Source: Promethearchaeota archaeon (GTDB lineage Archaea > Asgardarchaeota > Lokiarchaeia > Sigyniarchaeales > SOKP01). From it: a stretch of DNA of 5,830 bases. The notes under the pieces were generated by a model that ran no database searches, was not told the DNA's origin, and was given only the letters and a program-made list of their open reading frames with translations. Position 1 is the stretch's first letter, and every line of letters begins with the position of its first letter. The position numbers and the translations under genes are program-made. Below are positions 5,082-5,830 of this stretch, piece by piece. The DNA lies in the NCBI GenBank assembly GCA_030615235.1, contig JAUWZR010000167.1, positions 1-5,830 on the forward strand. The letters run 5' to 3'.

Positions 5082-5830
5082 TTATTTTGATAGACCCAGA
5101 TATTGTTTTACTAGTTTCTTGACAATGTTTACTGCAAAGAGTATTATTCCACTTTTGATCTTAGGGTGTGAGAAAATAATTAAGATCATATCGTCTCCCG
5201 GTGGCTTTTTGAAGCTGATAGGCGCTAAATCTAATACCCCATCAGTACCTCGTATTGATATAGTGAGAAGATTTCCAGCACTTAAGCCTTCAATAATATC
5301 GTTTCCAATCATTGACAGGTTGGCTGCAATTGTCGCAAAAAGGGAATCTGAAATCCTTGAACTAAGAGCTGAGGCTAAAATTGTTCCGTCATTTTTAATA
5401 ATCGCAGAAGCTTCGATGTGTAAGTCTAATTTTAACAAATCCTTCAAGATTTCGTTCATACTCGAGGGAGGTATGGAATCTTTAGGTTTTGTTGAACCGT
5501 CAATACTCTTTTTAACAATTTTTAAGGGTTTTACAGTTATTTTCTTTGATAAGAATGAAAGCACTTTAGTCATATCCTCTTCCAATTGCTTCTGTTTTAG
5601 CAAATCAGATTCAATGTTTTCGGAAGCAACTGCATTTTGTGTAACTTTTTTAGGCTTAGATTTTGATTTTTTTCTTGGTTGTTTAGGTTGTCCATAAACA
5701 CCTTTATCAATGATTATCGAACCTCGGAATGGTTTTGGAGTAATTTCCTTTAGAAATTCTGTATCTTCTTCCACATCGTTTAAATTCTCATCAAAATCAT
5801 CCTCATTTATTTCCTCTTCTATATCTGTCG
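5082..5830 (-). CDS. Roadblock/LC7 domain protein with charged N-terminal extension, partial (5' end beyond right edge)
   Basis: The frame is open from the right edge to TAA at 5082-5084. The GTG at 5772-5774 is the first start-like codon, but codons continue upstream without a stop to base 5830 and encode a very acidic stretch (EEEINEDDFDENLNDVEED), so the GTG is probably an internal Val and the true start is outside. Numbering from that codon: residues 1-30 are mixed, 31-43 strongly basic (KQPRKKSKSKPKK), 50-105 a charged, partly helical linker, and 106-226 a roadblock/LC7 domain. The latter shows the helix MNEILKDLLKL, then EASAIIKNDGTILASAL, a central helix at 142-163, two strands (LLTISIRGTDGVLDLAPIS, MILIIFSHP) and a C-terminal helix at 206-226. 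Roadblock domains dimerise and act as GTPase scaffolds or activators (MglB, Ragulator). A partnership with the nearby GTPase is plausible but unproven. It converges on the nuclease-like gene with 8 nt between stops. Confidence 0.88.
   Translation of the reverse strand, partial: TDIEEEINEDDFDENLNDVEEDTEFLKEITPKPFRGSIIIDKGVYGQPKQPRKKSKSKPKKVTQNAVASENIESDLLKQKQLEEDMTKVLSFLSKKITVKPLKIVKKSIDGSTKPKDSIPPSSMNEILKDLLKLDLHIEASAIIKNDGTILASALSSRISDSLFATIAANLSMIGNDIIEGLSAGNLLTISIRGTDGVLDLAPISFKKPPGDDMILIIFSHPKIKSGIILFAVNIVKKLVKQYLGLSK

Noticed and set aside
5119..5697. Plus-strand open frame of 192 codons antisense to the roadblock gene
   Set aside because: It is an exact antisense overlap of a well-supported roadblock domain and shows no recognisable domain pattern of its own; the opposite-strand frame is open by base composition.
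5772..5774. GTG as the start of the roadblock protein
   Set aside because: The frame stays open upstream to the window edge with a compositionally continuous acidic sequence, so the gene is more likely truncated by the window.

Overview
The window looks like a piece of an Asgard (Lokiarchaeia-like) archaeal genome. This rests on gene content, not on a marker gene: strongly AT-rich DNA, archaeal TATA-type promoter sequences with short leaders, and several 'eukaryotic-signature' building blocks within 6 kb. These are a longin-like domain protein, a Rag/Arf-like small GTPase flanked by longin-like and roadblock domains, and a separate roadblock/LC7 protein. No rRNA or other taxonomic marker is present, so the lineage is an inference.

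Layout from left to right. (1) Positions 1-610, minus strand: the 5' part of a longin-like protein with a winged-helix-like segment. It runs off the left edge and has no ATG, GTG or TTG start at the expected place. (2) 764-1987, plus strand: a secreted, C-terminally membrane-anchored transglutaminase-like protein with a Cys-His-Asp triad and many N-glycosylation sequons. (3) 2014-3426, minus strand: a 470-residue longin-like / GTPase / roadblock fusion whose second half resembles eukaryotic Rag/Gtr GTPases. It converges on gene 2 with a 26-nt gap. (4) 3427-3780: an AT-rich divergent promoter region. (5) 3781-4206, plus strand: a stand-alone ATP-cone protein of the ribonucleotide-reductase type. 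(6) 4276-5073, plus strand: a PD-(D/E)XK nuclease-like gene split by one in-frame TGA. The same reading frame continues on both sides, and the catalytic residues lie after the stop. (7) 5082-5830, minus strand: a roadblock/LC7 protein with a charged N-terminal extension. It is open at the right edge and converges on gene 6 with an 8-nt gap.

Genes 1, 3 and 7 are all on the minus strand and all carry longin or roadblock folds, the two folds that form the Rag-Ragulator, MglA-MglB and TRAPP-type GTPase platforms. They are not a tight operon, because plus-strand genes lie between them. A functional link (a GTPase with a roadblock partner and a longin-wHTH reader) is therefore a hypothesis from shared fold and proximity. 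The transglutaminase, ATP-cone and nuclease genes have no obvious link to it. The most unusual items are the three-domain Rag-like GTPase, the in-frame TGA in the nuclease, and the missing canonical start of gene 1.
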